Shown here: one piece after another, positions 45,227-54,770 of the stretch
Position numbering within the stretch: the stretch's first letter is position 1
Layout of the letters: every line of letters starts with the position of its first letter
DNA from: Spirosoma agri
GTDB taxonomy: Bacteria > Bacteroidota > Bacteroidia > Cytophagales > Spirosomataceae
Assembly (NCBI RefSeq): GCF_010747415.1
Contig: NZ_JAAGNZ010000002.1
Coordinates: 1,364,001-1,428,000, forward strand
DNA: 64,000 nucleotides
Direction: 5' to 3'
Made by a program: the position numbers and the translations under genes
Notes under the pieces: model-generated
The model's input: only the letters and a program-made list of their open reading frames with translations
Told to the model about the DNA's origin: nothing
Database searches by the model: none

Positions 45227-45529
45227 CTATCCGCCGATCAAAACGGTTGGAAATCCCAGCGTAATCGTACCGCCATGAGCGGTCGTATCACCCAGTCGGG
45301 CGGCTGGCTTGCCACCAATCAGGACCGTCATAGAACCCAGAATAATGCTGTCGGGTGGGCCGACGCAGGTGCACATATCCCCCATACAAGCTGCTGGCAT
45401 ACCACCGATAAGTACCGTCGGTGTGCCGGGTGGTAAGATTGGTCCGCCGACGTGCGGAACGGGTGGAAGGCCCGGTGTGATCATCGGGCAAACGTGCATG
45501 TCGCCTATGCGGGCCGCTGGCATTCCCAT
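45227..45529 (-). CDS. PAAR-domain spike tip protein
   Basis: 100 residues, one PAAR domain with the repeating G-G-x-P-A-A-x-x-G-D pattern (MPAARIGDMHVCP, VLIGGMPAACMGDMC, VLIGGKPAARLGDTT) and the His and Cys residues that hold the tip zinc. It caps the VgrG trimer to sharpen the T6SS spike. It has no C-terminal effector extension, so it is a plain tip. Encoded after TssK in the transcription order. Confidence 0.93.
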   Translation of the reverse strand: MGMPAARIGDMHVCPMITPGLPPVPHVGGPILPPGTPTVLIGGMPAACMGDMCTCVGPPDSIILGSMTVLIGGKPAARLGDTTAHGGTITLGFPTVLIGG

Positions 45530-45587
45530 AGTTTTATTGGTTTAGGCTGTTCATCAACTTGTTGCGTTAATTTTATGAAATCGTAGC

Positions 45588-46727
45588 TCATCGTCCCCAG
45601 AAACTGCTCTTGGGGGCGTCTTTGGCTGGCGCATCCTGCCGGTCCACAAAGAATTCGTCCTTGTCTTTCTCGACGTAATTCAGTTGACTCAGCTTACTAT
45701 AAAGGGCGATTACTACATCGCACAGGCGGATAATTGCAGCTAGAACGGGCTGACTGTTGGCGTGGGCGTATTCCATGTCCAGCACTTCCTGCATGGCCGA
45801 TTCGAACTGCACAGGACTGACGCCACACCAGTTCTTGAAATAATTGAACATGGCTTCTTTCTCCCGGTCAGGTGTGCTGCTGATCATCAGGGTCATGGCT
45901 CTGGCGAAGCGCATCCCGAACTCCGCCACAAACACGGGCGATTCATAGGTCCCTCTCAGTTGAAACGCGTCGAGGTTATCGGCTATCGTTCGGACGGTAG
46001 CTTCGGCCAGATACCCAATCGTTGTGGCGAGTAAATTCTGCTGTCCGGAGCGGGCATTTGTCCGTACCCGCACGATGATAGCGGTGGCAAATCCGGCAAT
46101 CTCACCCATTCGACTACCAATGGTCAGGTATTTTTGCTGCATGGCGGGCAGTACACCAACCGCACGGCACGGGGGCAGGTAGTCCGTTGTGAGGCTGAAG
46201 AGTCCGTTGGCCAGTGTTAGTTGACCAACCGGCATATGAAACGCTGCCGCCAACGGGCTGGCCAGCACGGACTGCGGTACAGCCCCCAACCGGTAACCGG
46301 GCGTGGAGAATGGGTAACGCAACGGTACTTCTTCCGGGTCAGGCTGGCCCCAGGGTTGCGGATCGAACGGGTTTACTTCCACAATGGCGTACCCTACCGA
46401 TTGTCCCAATCGCACCCATTCGTCGCGGGCGGCACTCAGAGCCAGGCGCAGGGGAGGGTGAGCCGCATCCAGTTCGATACGCGCTCCACCGGGCGTAATG
46501 GCCCGGCATACGCTCAGGACCAGCTCATGCCCGTCGCAGGTGATGGCCAGGGGGCTGTCTTTTCCCGGTGCGGGCGGCAGCAATCCGTAAGCGAGTGGAT
46601 TAAGCATCAGTCCACCCGTGTCGCGAAGGGCATCGTGGAATGCATTGTCATTACCCTGCAAATGTTGCCGGGTTATTTTCATGCCATCTGCCCAGTTTAC
46701 TGGCCAGTGTGAACGTTCAGGTAACAT
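45588..46727 (-). CDS. tssK: T6SS baseplate subunit TssK
   Basis: 379 residues. It begins PVNWADGMKITRQHLQGND, the conserved start of TssK, which docks the baseplate to the membrane complex. The middle (DYLPPCRAVGVL... near 165) and the C-terminal helices (AVIRLCDVVIALYSKLSQL region) also fit. Shorter than the 440-450 residues of proteobacterial TssK, as usual in T6SSiii. Sits between TssN and PAAR. Confidence 0.9.
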   Translation of the reverse strand: MLPERSHWPVNWADGMKITRQHLQGNDNAFHDALRDTGGLMLNPLAYGLLPPAPGKDSPLAITCDGHELVLSVCRAITPGGARIELDAAHPPLRLALSAARDEWVRLGQSVGYAIVEVNPFDPQPWGQPDPEEVPLRYPFSTPGYRLGAVPQSVLASPLAAAFHMPVGQLTLANGLFSLTTDYLPPCRAVGVLPAMQQKYLTIGSRMGEIAGFATAIIVRVRTNARSGQQNLLATTIGYLAEATVRTIADNLDAFQLRGTYESPVFVAEFGMRFARAMTLMISSTPDREKEAMFNYFKNWCGVSPVQFESAMQEVLDMEYAHANSQPVLAAIIRLCDVVIALYSKLSQLNYVEKDKDEFFVDRQDAPAKDAPKSSFWGR

Positions 46728-46761
46728 AGATTGGGTGTTAAGCGAATTGGGTAATTGGCCC

Positions 46762-47610
46762 TTATTCGGTGCTCACAAAACTTCGGGCGATGATGACATC
46801 ATTGGCTTTGACCCCGTTTCGGATCAGCGTCAGCGTTGGGTCCAGAAATTGCTTCGACAGGCCACCCAGCGATTCCTTGTAAAAAACCCACCCCAGCAAA
46901 CTGCCTTCGTGGTTCTGTTCATAATACAGGATTGGCTGCTCCGGATTTTCCTCCGCATTATGGGAATAGATCATGTAGTGAAACAAGTCGTGCAATGTCC
47001 GGTCGATGGGGGCTTTCACGGTATATGTCGCCAGTTCACTTACATCAGGAGCTTTCGCCACGCGGAAATTAAGTCGAACCGTATCATTGAGTTCGATGAG
47101 GGGTACGGCCCGGTCTATGGGATAAAACCACTTCCGATAAATTCGGGGCGGGATGGCTAGCCAGGCGTTATAGGCGAATAGAAACAGAATAGGTAATAGA
47201 AACGGCAACAGGCCCGAGGCCAGCGCGGGCAGAAAGCGATCCGACCGTTGTAAGCCCTGAAATAGCCCCGTAAACGCAGCGGCAATCAGGAAGAGTACGG
47301 CCACCATGAGCAACAGTTCCGACCAGAACCCACCGCTGGCCTGAAAGGGAAATAGTTTTCTGGTAACCAATACGTGCGCGATGCCAAGTACCAGAGCAAT
47401 TCCCTCAATCCAGTAAAAAACGGTCACGAGCGATTCGGACCGGGCAAACGCGGCTCCGAGGGCCGCTGCGATGGCTATGGCACCAACAGCGTACATGAGC
47501 ATCTTTTTTGTAAAGACCTCTTTCGCCGAATGCCGCATCATCAGCCCGATCAGGCACAAAATCGCCATGACGAGGTAGAAGGTAACGGTGAGTATAACGC
47601 TGGTTTTCAT
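46762..47610 (-). CDS. tssN: T6SSiii membrane protein TssN
   Basis: 282 residues with about five to six N-terminal membrane helices (residues 1-165, for example FYLVMAILCLIGLMM and LPFLLPILFLFAYNAWLAIP), then a cytoplasmic domain containing PPRIYRKWFYPIDRAVPLIE and DLFHYMIYSHN. This architecture and the position between TssG and TssK match TssN, one of the proteins that in Bacteroidota replace the usual TssJLM membrane complex. Confidence 0.82.
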   Translation of the reverse strand: MKTSVILTVTFYLVMAILCLIGLMMRHSAKEVFTKKMLMYAVGAIAIAAALGAAFARSESLVTVFYWIEGIALVLGIAHVLVTRKLFPFQASGGFWSELLLMVAVLFLIAAAFTGLFQGLQRSDRFLPALASGLLPFLLPILFLFAYNAWLAIPPRIYRKWFYPIDRAVPLIELNDTVRLNFRVAKAPDVSELATYTVKAPIDRTLHDLFHYMIYSHNAEENPEQPILYYEQNHEGSLLGWVFYKESLGGLSKQFLDPTLTLIRNGVKANDVIIARSFVSTE

Positions 47611-47691
47611 AAAATCGAATGCTAATTTTCGGGTTAAGATTTAGTCGTTGTTCAATAGGGTTTGCCAAACAGGGTTCTACCAAACGGTCAA

Positions 47692-48657
47692 TTAGCTTAG
47701 CGTGGTTGTTAGACCCAACCGTCCCGTTATGCCACTCGCCGACAGCCTAAACACATCATTGACGGCATCGGTCAGAACATCCAGCCGCCAGTCTGCATCG
47801 ACCGGAAACAAGTAGCCCGCCAGTAATCGAACCTGTTGAATGCCAGTGCCACCCGGCAGAAACTCGGGTAACTGAGTGTCGGTCAGAGGACCGATTGTCA
47901 GCCGAATAAGTCCGCCATCATCCAGCAGTTCCGGTTGGGGGAGTACCCAGTCGAGCCCAAGCCTGCCATCGCCCAAGCGATTCGGTTTCCAGTTGTCGGT
48001 CTGACCAATAGACCGGTTGATCGCTATCGTCTGCCGACCATACTGGATGGCAACCGGAGCCTGTAGAAAACGACTCATGTACTGTGCCGTTTCGTCCCAA
48101 TTTCCCACCAGTCGGTAAGCCTGACTGATCAGTAGGAACAGTGTTAGTTTCTGCTGATTCGAGAGTGAATACGCATCGGCATCGGGGGCTACCAGATTCA
48201 GGAGTTCCGACACCAGCAGGGCATCGTCGCCCGCTAAAGTCTGGGTTTCAAAACGGGCAATGGCCGCCCGCTGGTGGTTGAACTCGTTATCGAACGGCAG
48301 GAAAAAATGCCGCGATTCCTGTTCCTGTTTTTCCTCCTCCTGCCGTATTTCGGCCCACTCATCTTCGTCTTTGGTTCGCTTCTTCGTTCGCTGGAACAGC
48401 CGTTCGGGTAAGGTGTCATAGAACCCATCGCGCGGGATATTGAACTGCCAGAGTGTTGCCTGTTGGTCGTTGGGCCGTTCGCTTATCTCGCTAATGTCCC
48501 GTTCAAAATTATAGACCGACGTGCGTTCGGGGTTGATAACCAGTTCATCGTTGGTCAGCAAGCTCGCATCCAGCAGTTCGTTGACCACGTTCTCGAACCG
48601 CAGCCGTCGGGTGGCGGTTTGATTGAGTAGCGCTTCGATGTCAGAAATTTCTACCAT
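47692..48657 (-). CDS. tssG: T6SS baseplate wedge subunit TssG
   Basis: 321 residues, soluble. Opens with MVEISDIEALLNQTATRRLRF and has the TssG-type middle (FFLPFDNEFNHQRAAIARFET near 120) and end (LLAGYLFPVDADWRLDVL). TssG forms the wedge with TssF and TssE, all adjacent upstream. Low sequence conservation is normal for this subunit; the call rests on size, order and fold. Confidence 0.8.
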   Translation of the reverse strand: MVEISDIEALLNQTATRRLRFENVVNELLDASLLTNDELVINPERTSVYNFERDISEISERPNDQQATLWQFNIPRDGFYDTLPERLFQRTKKRTKDEDEWAEIRQEEEKQEQESRHFFLPFDNEFNHQRAAIARFETQTLAGDDALLVSELLNLVAPDADAYSLSNQQKLTLFLLISQAYRLVGNWDETAQYMSRFLQAPVAIQYGRQTIAINRSIGQTDNWKPNRLGDGRLGLDWVLPQPELLDDGGLIRLTIGPLTDTQLPEFLPGGTGIQQVRLLAGYLFPVDADWRLDVLTDAVNDVFRLSASGITGRLGLTTTLS

Positions 48658-48733
48658 TCGTAGTTATTCGTTTGCCTCGGATCGATTGTCTTGTATGCCC
48701 CAGCTATTTCTTCATCGGTGGACGGCTCCGTCC

Positions 48734-50536
48734 TTAATTTTCCAGCATGACCCGGTAGGGCATCGCAGCAAATGCCTGTTGTTCAATGAGGTGTTTCAGT
48801 CGGTGACAATGATCATCCCATTGGTCGAGGGGCGTGGGCCGGGCCGGATTGGGCGTCAGCAGGACATCCATCGTCCGGATCAGTCCCTGTGTTTTCATTG
48901 CTCCCGTCGAAAGTCCTTTCGTGACCTTAACTGAAAGCAGCTTATCACCCAGATCGGCAAAACAAACGGCCTTGATATCTTCAATCGTTACCACCCGACC
49001 TCTCGTGAGCAGCGCCTGCCGGAAAGCGGGTAGATTTTCGTCGGGCTTGAGTCGTTGTTTGCCGCCCGTTGAGGTGGTTAGCAGGATGGATTCTTCATCC
49101 GAAAAAACGATCTGACTCCGGTCTTTGCTAAGCTTGGTGCCGAACGGAATCCGGTTGGCTACATCTCCTTTCGTGCTCCAGAATCTAACCGTTAGTTTTC
49201 CGTTTTTTTCGGTCGTTTTTACGGTTAGAAAGGTGTTCTGATCGCTGCCTTCGCCGATGGCTGTATTGATTTTTTCGAGCCGTTTGCGTATTTCATCCAC
49301 TTCGCTTTCCAATTCACTTCGGCCCAGCGCCATAAACATGGCACTTTCGTCGCGTAGCAGCGTAATCAGGTATGACACAAGATCGTAGCTGTCCCGCTCG
49401 TCGAAGCGGGTGATGCCGCCCTGTCGGAGCACGTACTGGTTCTGCCCATCGCGGGTAATTTGTTGCGCTTCGCTGACCCGAATTCCGTTCGTGGTTTCAA
49501 CGTCGATCATTTCCAGAAATGACTCCTGGGCTTCAACCCGGACGGGAAAGACGTTGAACAGCGGTCGAATGTCGTGCGTATCGGTACACAGTTTTCGGTT
49601 CACGACCGGAAAGGCGTTGACTTCGATTTGGGTGCGGTAGGTGACTTCATCGGATAGGCTTTCGGGAAATTGCAGATGTAGCCAGACCAGTTCCTGCGAG
49701 AAAAACTTGGCGGACTCTTCGGGCGATAATCCCTGACTTAATGCAGCTGGACATTTCTGCCGGTGCTCGTTCAGCGCAATGGGCTGGTTCGTTTTCTTGG
49801 AGACACTACTAACGGTCAGGAAATGCCGACCGTAGTAGCGCCGAACGTATTCGTGAAGCTGACTCGAAACCGTCGTCGGCCCAGGCTCGTAATGCTCGGG
49901 TAACCCCGGTTCGGCGCTGATTTCGGTCTGGTCCAGAAAGAGCCGAATGTCGGCTACCTGATCAAGGTGTATAGCCCGGAGCGGATCGTTGCGCCAGTCG
50001 AAGAACAGCAGCAGCTTCTCGAACGAATCAAGATCTGCGTCAACCGACAGACCCAGCCAGCACTGGTTGCCGGGCAGAATCTGATTCATGAACGACTCCT
50101 TGGACGACGGACCGTATTCCCTGATTTTGTTCTGGATAACAACGGTCTTGATTTTGGCATTGACGAGCGTGAACGACCCTGCCGCCGAAAAATGAATCTC
50201 CCGCCCGCCCACGCTGCACGAGAACGGATGCGTGGGCAGTACGTCGAACGATGGATCGATGACGTGCGCGCGCATCACGGCATGAGCCGGTTGCGGGCCC
50301 GTCATCACATCGGGCGTGAGGAGTTTGGCGAGACGCTGCACGATACGGCTGCGCGAGTTTTGCAATTCGTGGTGCAGTCCTTCGATACCGGTAGCGAAAG
50401 CGCCCAGAAGCATGCCAACCAGCGGATCGAAACTCTCGACCGCCATATCGGATTCGTCGTAGTTCCAGATTCGGGCTATTTCCCGAATCATCTCGCTGCG
50501 AATGGCTTCGCGGGACCGTTGTCGTTGTGGCGTCAT
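48734..50536 (-). CDS. tssF: T6SS baseplate wedge subunit TssF
   Basis: 600 residues from the ATG at 50536; a TTG two codons upstream is in frame. The N-terminal start (REAIRSEMIREIARIWNYDESD) and the FEGLHHELQNSRSRIVQRLAKLLTPD region near 55 are typical of TssF, the largest wedge protein. It follows TssE by 10 bp and precedes TssG by 76 bp. Confidence 0.88.
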   Translation of the reverse strand: MTPQRQRSREAIRSEMIREIARIWNYDESDMAVESFDPLVGMLLGAFATGIEGLHHELQNSRSRIVQRLAKLLTPDVMTGPQPAHAVMRAHVIDPSFDVLPTHPFSCSVGGREIHFSAAGSFTLVNAKIKTVVIQNKIREYGPSSKESFMNQILPGNQCWLGLSVDADLDSFEKLLLFFDWRNDPLRAIHLDQVADIRLFLDQTEISAEPGLPEHYEPGPTTVSSQLHEYVRRYYGRHFLTVSSVSKKTNQPIALNEHRQKCPAALSQGLSPEESAKFFSQELVWLHLQFPESLSDEVTYRTQIEVNAFPVVNRKLCTDTHDIRPLFNVFPVRVEAQESFLEMIDVETTNGIRVSEAQQITRDGQNQYVLRQGGITRFDERDSYDLVSYLITLLRDESAMFMALGRSELESEVDEIRKRLEKINTAIGEGSDQNTFLTVKTTEKNGKLTVRFWSTKGDVANRIPFGTKLSKDRSQIVFSDEESILLTTSTGGKQRLKPDENLPAFRQALLTRGRVVTIEDIKAVCFADLGDKLLSVKVTKGLSTGAMKTQGLIRTMDVLLTPNPARPTPLDQWDDHCHRLKHLIEQQAFAAMPYRVMLEN

Positions 50537-50546
50537 GGTCAAGTGA

Positions 50547-50969
50547 TTACGAATAGCGAACGACCCTGAACTTCATTTCAGGTAGTATTTCGCGGGTTTG
50601 GGTCATCCGGCAGCGGATCACGATCTGTACATAGCGGCAGATGCGCGGATTGCGGCCATCTATTTTTTCTTCGATATCGGCTACGTCAACCGCTACCCGT
50701 TCGGGTTCGATCCGCTTGTCGAACTTACGCAAGTACTCTTCGATGGAGCGTTTGATCTGATCTTTGCTGGGCGTTTCGTTCAGCTCGTGAAACTCATAAT
50801 TGTGAATGATGCAACCGTAGTCTGGGTCGAAATGGTACTCGTTGGGCCGGGTGGACAGATAGAGCGCGATGTTCTGCGCCACGGATTCGCTGAGTGGTAG
50901 TTTGTCGATTGGCTGACGCTTGGTGAGCGCACCAAAAGAGGGCGGTATGGCGTAGTAGTCGGCTGGCAT
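50547..50969 (-). CDS. tssE: T6SS baseplate subunit TssE (gp25-like)
   Basis: 140 residues. gp25-like lysozyme-fold wedge protein of the baseplate: SVAQNIALYLSTRPNEYHFDPDYGC near 30-52 carries the conserved Pro-Asn-Glu and GC, and KQRSIEEYLRKFDKRI-like helices follow. It starts contraction of the sheath. Located between VgrG and TssF, almost touching TssF. Confidence 0.9.
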   Translation of the reverse strand: MPADYYAIPPSFGALTKRQPIDKLPLSESVAQNIALYLSTRPNEYHFDPDYGCIIHNYEFHELNETPSKDQIKRSIEEYLRKFDKRIEPERVAVDVADIEEKIDGRNPRICRYVQIVIRCRMTQTREILPEMKFRVVRYS

Positions 50970-51066
50970 CAGAATTGAATCTTGGTGGCTACGTTGGTTT
51001 TCGAATAGGAACGACTCTCATCCGATCAGCTCGTACGTCGCGGTTTGGGTGGTTTTATTGACGCAT

Positions 51067-52935
51067 TTAATTAATCATGACGACTGCGCCCTTGAGTGAT
51101 GCCTGACCGCTGCTTTCCAGAGCCAGTTGCGCATTCGCTTTGATTGATGCCTGTGCCTGCGCTTCGATGTCAATATTAGCACCCTCTACTTTCACCCCTG
51201 CCTGACCGGCTAGTTCAACCTTGGTATTGGCGCTTATTTTCATGCCCTGATCATTACTGATCTCCGTCTTGCCGGCTTTGACTTTCCATTCCTGATCGGC
51301 CGTCATTTCAATCGTTTTGGCCTTCATCGTAATGGTGTCCTTGGCCTCAATGTTGATCTTACCCTCGCTTTTTATGTTGATGGTCGTTTCCCCGTCGAGC
51401 GATAAGACGATCTCATTTTTGTTGTCCTTATTATAAATTTTGATGCTTTCTTTCCCCGCTTCGTCGCTGATCAGAATGTGGTTGCCACCCCTTGTGATGA
51501 TGCCCTTGATGTTGTTGTCTTGGTTAAACAGGGGGCCAGGCGTGTTGTTGCCGTGAAACATAGTGCCCCGTACGAACGGTAGATCAGGGTTGCCAAACTC
51601 GAAGTCAACAAATACGATTTCATTGACTTCTGGAATAAAGTAGACACCCCGGTCTTTGTAGGCCATAGGCTGGGCGACGCGCACCCAGGGTGTAGTTTGG
51701 TTACTATCTTTCTGCCAGGCAAACTGAACCTGAATCCGACCTAAACCATCAGGATCATCGACCCGCTTAACGATGGCTGGCTGGCACTCGGCGTTTGGGG
51801 TGACAACGTTGTACGCGACGGGGGGAAATTCAGTATCCTGCGGAACGGCTTCGAATGTTGCCTGATATACCCCCCGCGAGTCGAAGTAATGGTTGAGTTG
51901 CGTGACCAGAAATGTGCCATAATCAATGGTTTCCTGGAGCTGGGCCCCCTGGCGAGCATCGCTGACCGCATAGATGGCGTCCTTGATCTTAACTAGACCG
52001 CCGATCTTTAGCTGCATTTCAGCGGTTCGCCCCTGTAGTACGGCCAATTTGGTAGACATTTCGCTCAGCCTAAGCTTGGCGGCATTTTTCAGGGTATCTT
52101 CTTTCTGGTGGTTCTGATAGCTAATGTCTACGGGGTCATCTTTAAACAATGCGCTGGATTTGTCGCGAACCAGTTTGGCGAATTCCTGAAGACCATCCAC
52201 ATCATTGCCCGTTACGGCTGATGATAGGAATTCGCCTGTAGAAAAGTCGTAATAGTTGGCGGTCATCTTCATGGGTGATACCCGCAGGCGGTAATCCATA
52301 TCGAAGAAATTACTGCCGTGGATAAGGGCTACGCCCGTATCGGATGAACGCTTACCATAGTATACTTTTTCACCGTCGTAGAAGAACCATTGTCCGTAGT
52401 CTCTGGCCAATCGTTGTGCGAACGTAAAGTCGTCTTCCTGATATTGGGTGATATAGGGTAATTTGGGGTTACTGGTGGCCGAGACAGAAACCGAAAGTCC
52501 GAGCGATGACGCGATCTTTTCAATAATAGCACTTGGTGTCATCTCATCAAATGAGCGGGTTGTTCGGCTTGCGCTGAATAGTAAAGTCGGACTACTCCCA
52601 GTAATGGTAATGCTATTTGTTTCCAGATGACTCTTCAATAGTTGTACGCCCGTAACAATGCCTTTGAACAGTAGCGTTTGCGTTTCGGATACGGCACCAG
52701 TCTGTCCTTTTTCCCCCTGTTTAAACTTAATGGACACAGCCTCACCGACAAAGTTCTGCCCCAAGTCCTTTAATTTGACCGTCGACCCGCTGTCGAGCAT
52801 ATCGGGTGAAAGCGTGAGGGTAAACTCGTGGTGCGAATCGAAACGCTGACAAATGCGAACACTGTTGAATCGCTTCAATGTAGTGCCATTGATCGTTACT
52901 TCGGCAGTGGCTATGTATTGGTTCGTTGAGGGCAT
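51067..52935 (-). CDS. tssI: T6SS spike protein VgrG (TssI)
   Basis: 622 residues. The gp27-like base (1 to about 350) is followed by the gp5-like OB fold (QPAIVKRVDDPDGLGRIQVQF near 380, FVDFEFGNPDLPFVRGT near 445) and a long triple beta-helix needle with repeating I-x-I-x-x units (residues about 500-620, for example INIKSEGKINIEAKDTI). No effector domain is fused to the C-terminus. It trimerises under the PAAR tip. The next gene upstream in transcription is a lysozyme-like effector, probably its cargo. Confidence 0.95.
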   Translation of the reverse strand: MPSTNQYIATAEVTINGTTLKRFNSVRICQRFDSHHEFTLTLSPDMLDSGSTVKLKDLGQNFVGEAVSIKFKQGEKGQTGAVSETQTLLFKGIVTGVQLLKSHLETNSITITGSSPTLLFSASRTTRSFDEMTPSAIIEKIASSLGLSVSVSATSNPKLPYITQYQEDDFTFAQRLARDYGQWFFYDGEKVYYGKRSSDTGVALIHGSNFFDMDYRLRVSPMKMTANYYDFSTGEFLSSAVTGNDVDGLQEFAKLVRDKSSALFKDDPVDISYQNHQKEDTLKNAAKLRLSEMSTKLAVLQGRTAEMQLKIGGLVKIKDAIYAVSDARQGAQLQETIDYGTFLVTQLNHYFDSRGVYQATFEAVPQDTEFPPVAYNVVTPNAECQPAIVKRVDDPDGLGRIQVQFAWQKDSNQTTPWVRVAQPMAYKDRGVYFIPEVNEIVFVDFEFGNPDLPFVRGTMFHGNNTPGPLFNQDNNIKGIITRGGNHILISDEAGKESIKIYNKDNKNEIVLSLDGETTINIKSEGKINIEAKDTITMKAKTIEMTADQEWKVKAGKTEISNDQGMKISANTKVELAGQAGVKVEGANIDIEAQAQASIKANAQLALESSGQASLKGAVVMIN

Positions 52936-52986
52936 AATCGATACGGCATAGGGGTGGTAAGGCAGTGGAAAGCGGAGTATGGCCGC

Positions 52987-53667
52987 TTAAAAAACGATAG
53001 GTTTCATCGCCCAGACTGGGTAATACAAGGTACTGATCTGATAAAAGCCGTCGGCTTCTCCAGCCAATACGGCAGCTGCATTCTGAAATAGATGCTTATT
53101 GGCTTTATTGCGTGGGATCACACCAGGGTTACCCGCTTCCCGCATGCGGCAGTTTTCGGCGGCTGTATCGAAATCCATCCGTTTGCAGCCTCCGGCAAAT
53201 AAAGTCCATTTGTGCAGGTTGCCCGGACCCATTGCCCACGCCATACTCAGAATAGCTAACTGCGCGTCGGCAGGCCAGTTGTCGAAATTCTGAAAAGGAA
53301 TCTGTCGCTTCAGAAAGCTTTCATTCTGTTGAAGTCGCTTCTGGATCAATTTGTTGATGGCGTCTTCGCTGAGTTCGAGATTCGTTAGTTTGGCACAGGC
53401 CCGATGGTGTAATTTAGCCAGTTCCTGTTTGCCTTTCAGTAACTTCCATTCTGCTTCAATAACGTTTGTGGCGGCCGGTGCTCCAGGCGTGGTGATCCCT
53501 GGTTTGTTTTTATATTGAAAGGGCAGGCTCAGAGCGGCACTGATCGGGTCAATAAGATTACCTACGCCTACGGTAACTAATCCCAGAATATCGAGGTACA
53601 TGTAGGGGACTACCCCTTCGAACGGTTCATTGAACGCCCGAAATGATTGATTGACGCTGGTGTGCAT
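52987..53667 (-). CDS. T4-lysozyme-like T6SS effector
   Basis: 226 residues, no signal peptide. The N-terminal part has Glu17, Asp26 and Thr32 in NEPFEGVVPYMYLD...LVTVGVGNLID, the same 9- and 6-residue spacing as the catalytic Glu11/Asp20/Thr26 of T4 lysozyme. Residues about 130-160 (WPADAQLAILSMAWAMGPGNL) match the C-terminal helical lobe of that fold. It should cut the glycan strands of peptidoglycan. The lack of a signal peptide and its position just before VgrG make it a likely T6SS effector, with the secreted 160-residue protein upstream as possible immunity. Confidence 0.85.
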   Translation of the reverse strand: MHTSVNQSFRAFNEPFEGVVPYMYLDILGLVTVGVGNLIDPISAALSLPFQYKNKPGITTPGAPAATNVIEAEWKLLKGKQELAKLHHRACAKLTNLELSEDAINKLIQKRLQQNESFLKRQIPFQNFDNWPADAQLAILSMAWAMGPGNLHKWTLFAGGCKRMDFDTAAENCRMREAGNPGVIPRNKANKHLFQNAAAVLAGEADGFYQISTLYYPVWAMKPIVF

Positions 53668-53708
53668 ACGAGTAAGTGGTTAAACGGAATCTGACCGCAC
53701 TAAATCGG

Positions 53709-54191
53709 CTATGTTTTTTTTCGGAATCGTGCTCCGTTGAAAGTGCCCCGCGTGCCGCAGTACACCTCTTTGCACCGACCTTCCGAGTCGGTTAGGGTCA
53801 GGACCGACCCTTTGATGCGCAGCATAAGCTGGCAGGGCTTCGTTGCGTCGAGCCCATCGGTTGCCAGAACTAACTGCCCGTCGGTCCAGGTTGCCTCACC
53901 TTCCAGTTCACAAATCTGTCCTTTGTCATAACTCATCAGAACAGTCACGTTCGCATCGGCTGTCTGACTTCGGGAAATGCGAATTTTATTGGCTCGAGTA
54001 GTGATTGGTTTACCTTTTCCCGGAAGGCCAACATAATTGCCGAAAATAGTTGCTGGTGGTTTCGCGGCCTGTACCGGCAACCAGGAGAGCGCAAACAGGC
54101 TTGCACAGAAACTCAGGGACCGAAGTAAACGCAGCCATTTGGTTCGTGGCTGTTCACTCCATTGTCGATCACATCGGTTTGGGGTCTTCAT
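53709..54191 (-). CDS. Secreted small protein, candidate immunity to the lysozyme effector
   Basis: 160 residues with a signal peptide (hydrophobic residues about 22-40, ending VQAA). The mature part is beta-rich with four cysteines, including CKEVYCGTRGTFNGARFRK near the end. That CG-x-R-G-x-F/L-x-G tail is seen in various small periplasmic proteins. It lies directly upstream of the lysozyme-like effector (41 bp) and would reside in the periplasm, where the effector acts on kin cells. Function as immunity protein is inferred from this context only. Confidence 0.6.
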   Translation of the reverse strand: MKTPNRCDRQWSEQPRTKWLRLLRSLSFCASLFALSWLPVQAAKPPATIFGNYVGLPGKGKPITTRANKIRISRSQTADANVTVLMSYDKGQICELEGEATWTDGQLVLATDGLDATKPCQLMLRIKGSVLTLTDSEGRCKEVYCGTRGTFNGARFRKKT

Positions 54192-54207
54192 CCGTTTCGT
54201 TCTATCG

Positions 54208-54753
54208 CTAAGCCAGTACCATACTGGTCAGAAAATCAAGAATAGCATCTGTATCGTCCCGGATCAGTACAGTTTCTGCCGACACGACTTCCGTAATATG
54301 GCTCCGCTGTAGACCCGGTAAATAGACTTGACTAGCACCGCCCCACAAAGCGATTTGACTGGTAAAATGGCGTGAGTACGTAACACCGTCCTTACCGTAC
54401 CCTTTTTCGGTCTGCGGGCCAATAGTTCCCGTAAACCCGTACACATCCTGACTGATGCGGACGATCAGCAACGAGTTCAGTCCATTCCAGTTGTGCAGTA
54501 CCGCGTTGCGCTGCCGAACGCACTCCAGTAGTGTTCTACCCGTTCTTTTGCTGTAATACAGGATATCAAACAGGTCCTCCATAGTACCCCAATAAGGCGA
54601 CGCCCGGCCAGTAGGGTTGAATACATCCCAATCCGTGAATTTATACAGTAGTGTCCCGGCTCTAATTTGTTCATGGCGGGCTATCAGCCCGTTGAATGAC
54701 TGACGAACGCTGGTGGCTAGCTGATCGAACGTCAGCGATTCATTAAGTGCCAT
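54208..54753 (-). CDS. Hypothetical protein in the effector cluster
   Basis: 181 residues, no signal peptide or membrane helix. Notable blocks are AGTLLYKFTDWDVFNPTGR near 32 and SPYWGTMEDLFDILYYSKR near 52. No family is recognised. The A-G-x-x-L-Y-x-F start faintly recalls the first strand of RES/ADP-ribosyltransferase-like folds, but the catalytic set cannot be demonstrated. It lies between Hcp and the effector/immunity pair in one transcription unit, so it may be an effector, adaptor or chaperone. Confidence 0.6.
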   Translation of the reverse strand: MALNESLTFDQLATSVRQSFNGLIARHEQIRAGTLLYKFTDWDVFNPTGRASPYWGTMEDLFDILYYSKRTGRTLLECVRQRNAVLHNWNGLNSLLIVRISQDVYGFTGTIGPQTEKGYGKDGVTYSRHFTSQIALWGGASQVYLPGLQRSHITEVVSAETVLIRDDTDAILDFLTSMVLA

Positions 54754-54770
54754 AAAGTCAGTGCGTATGG

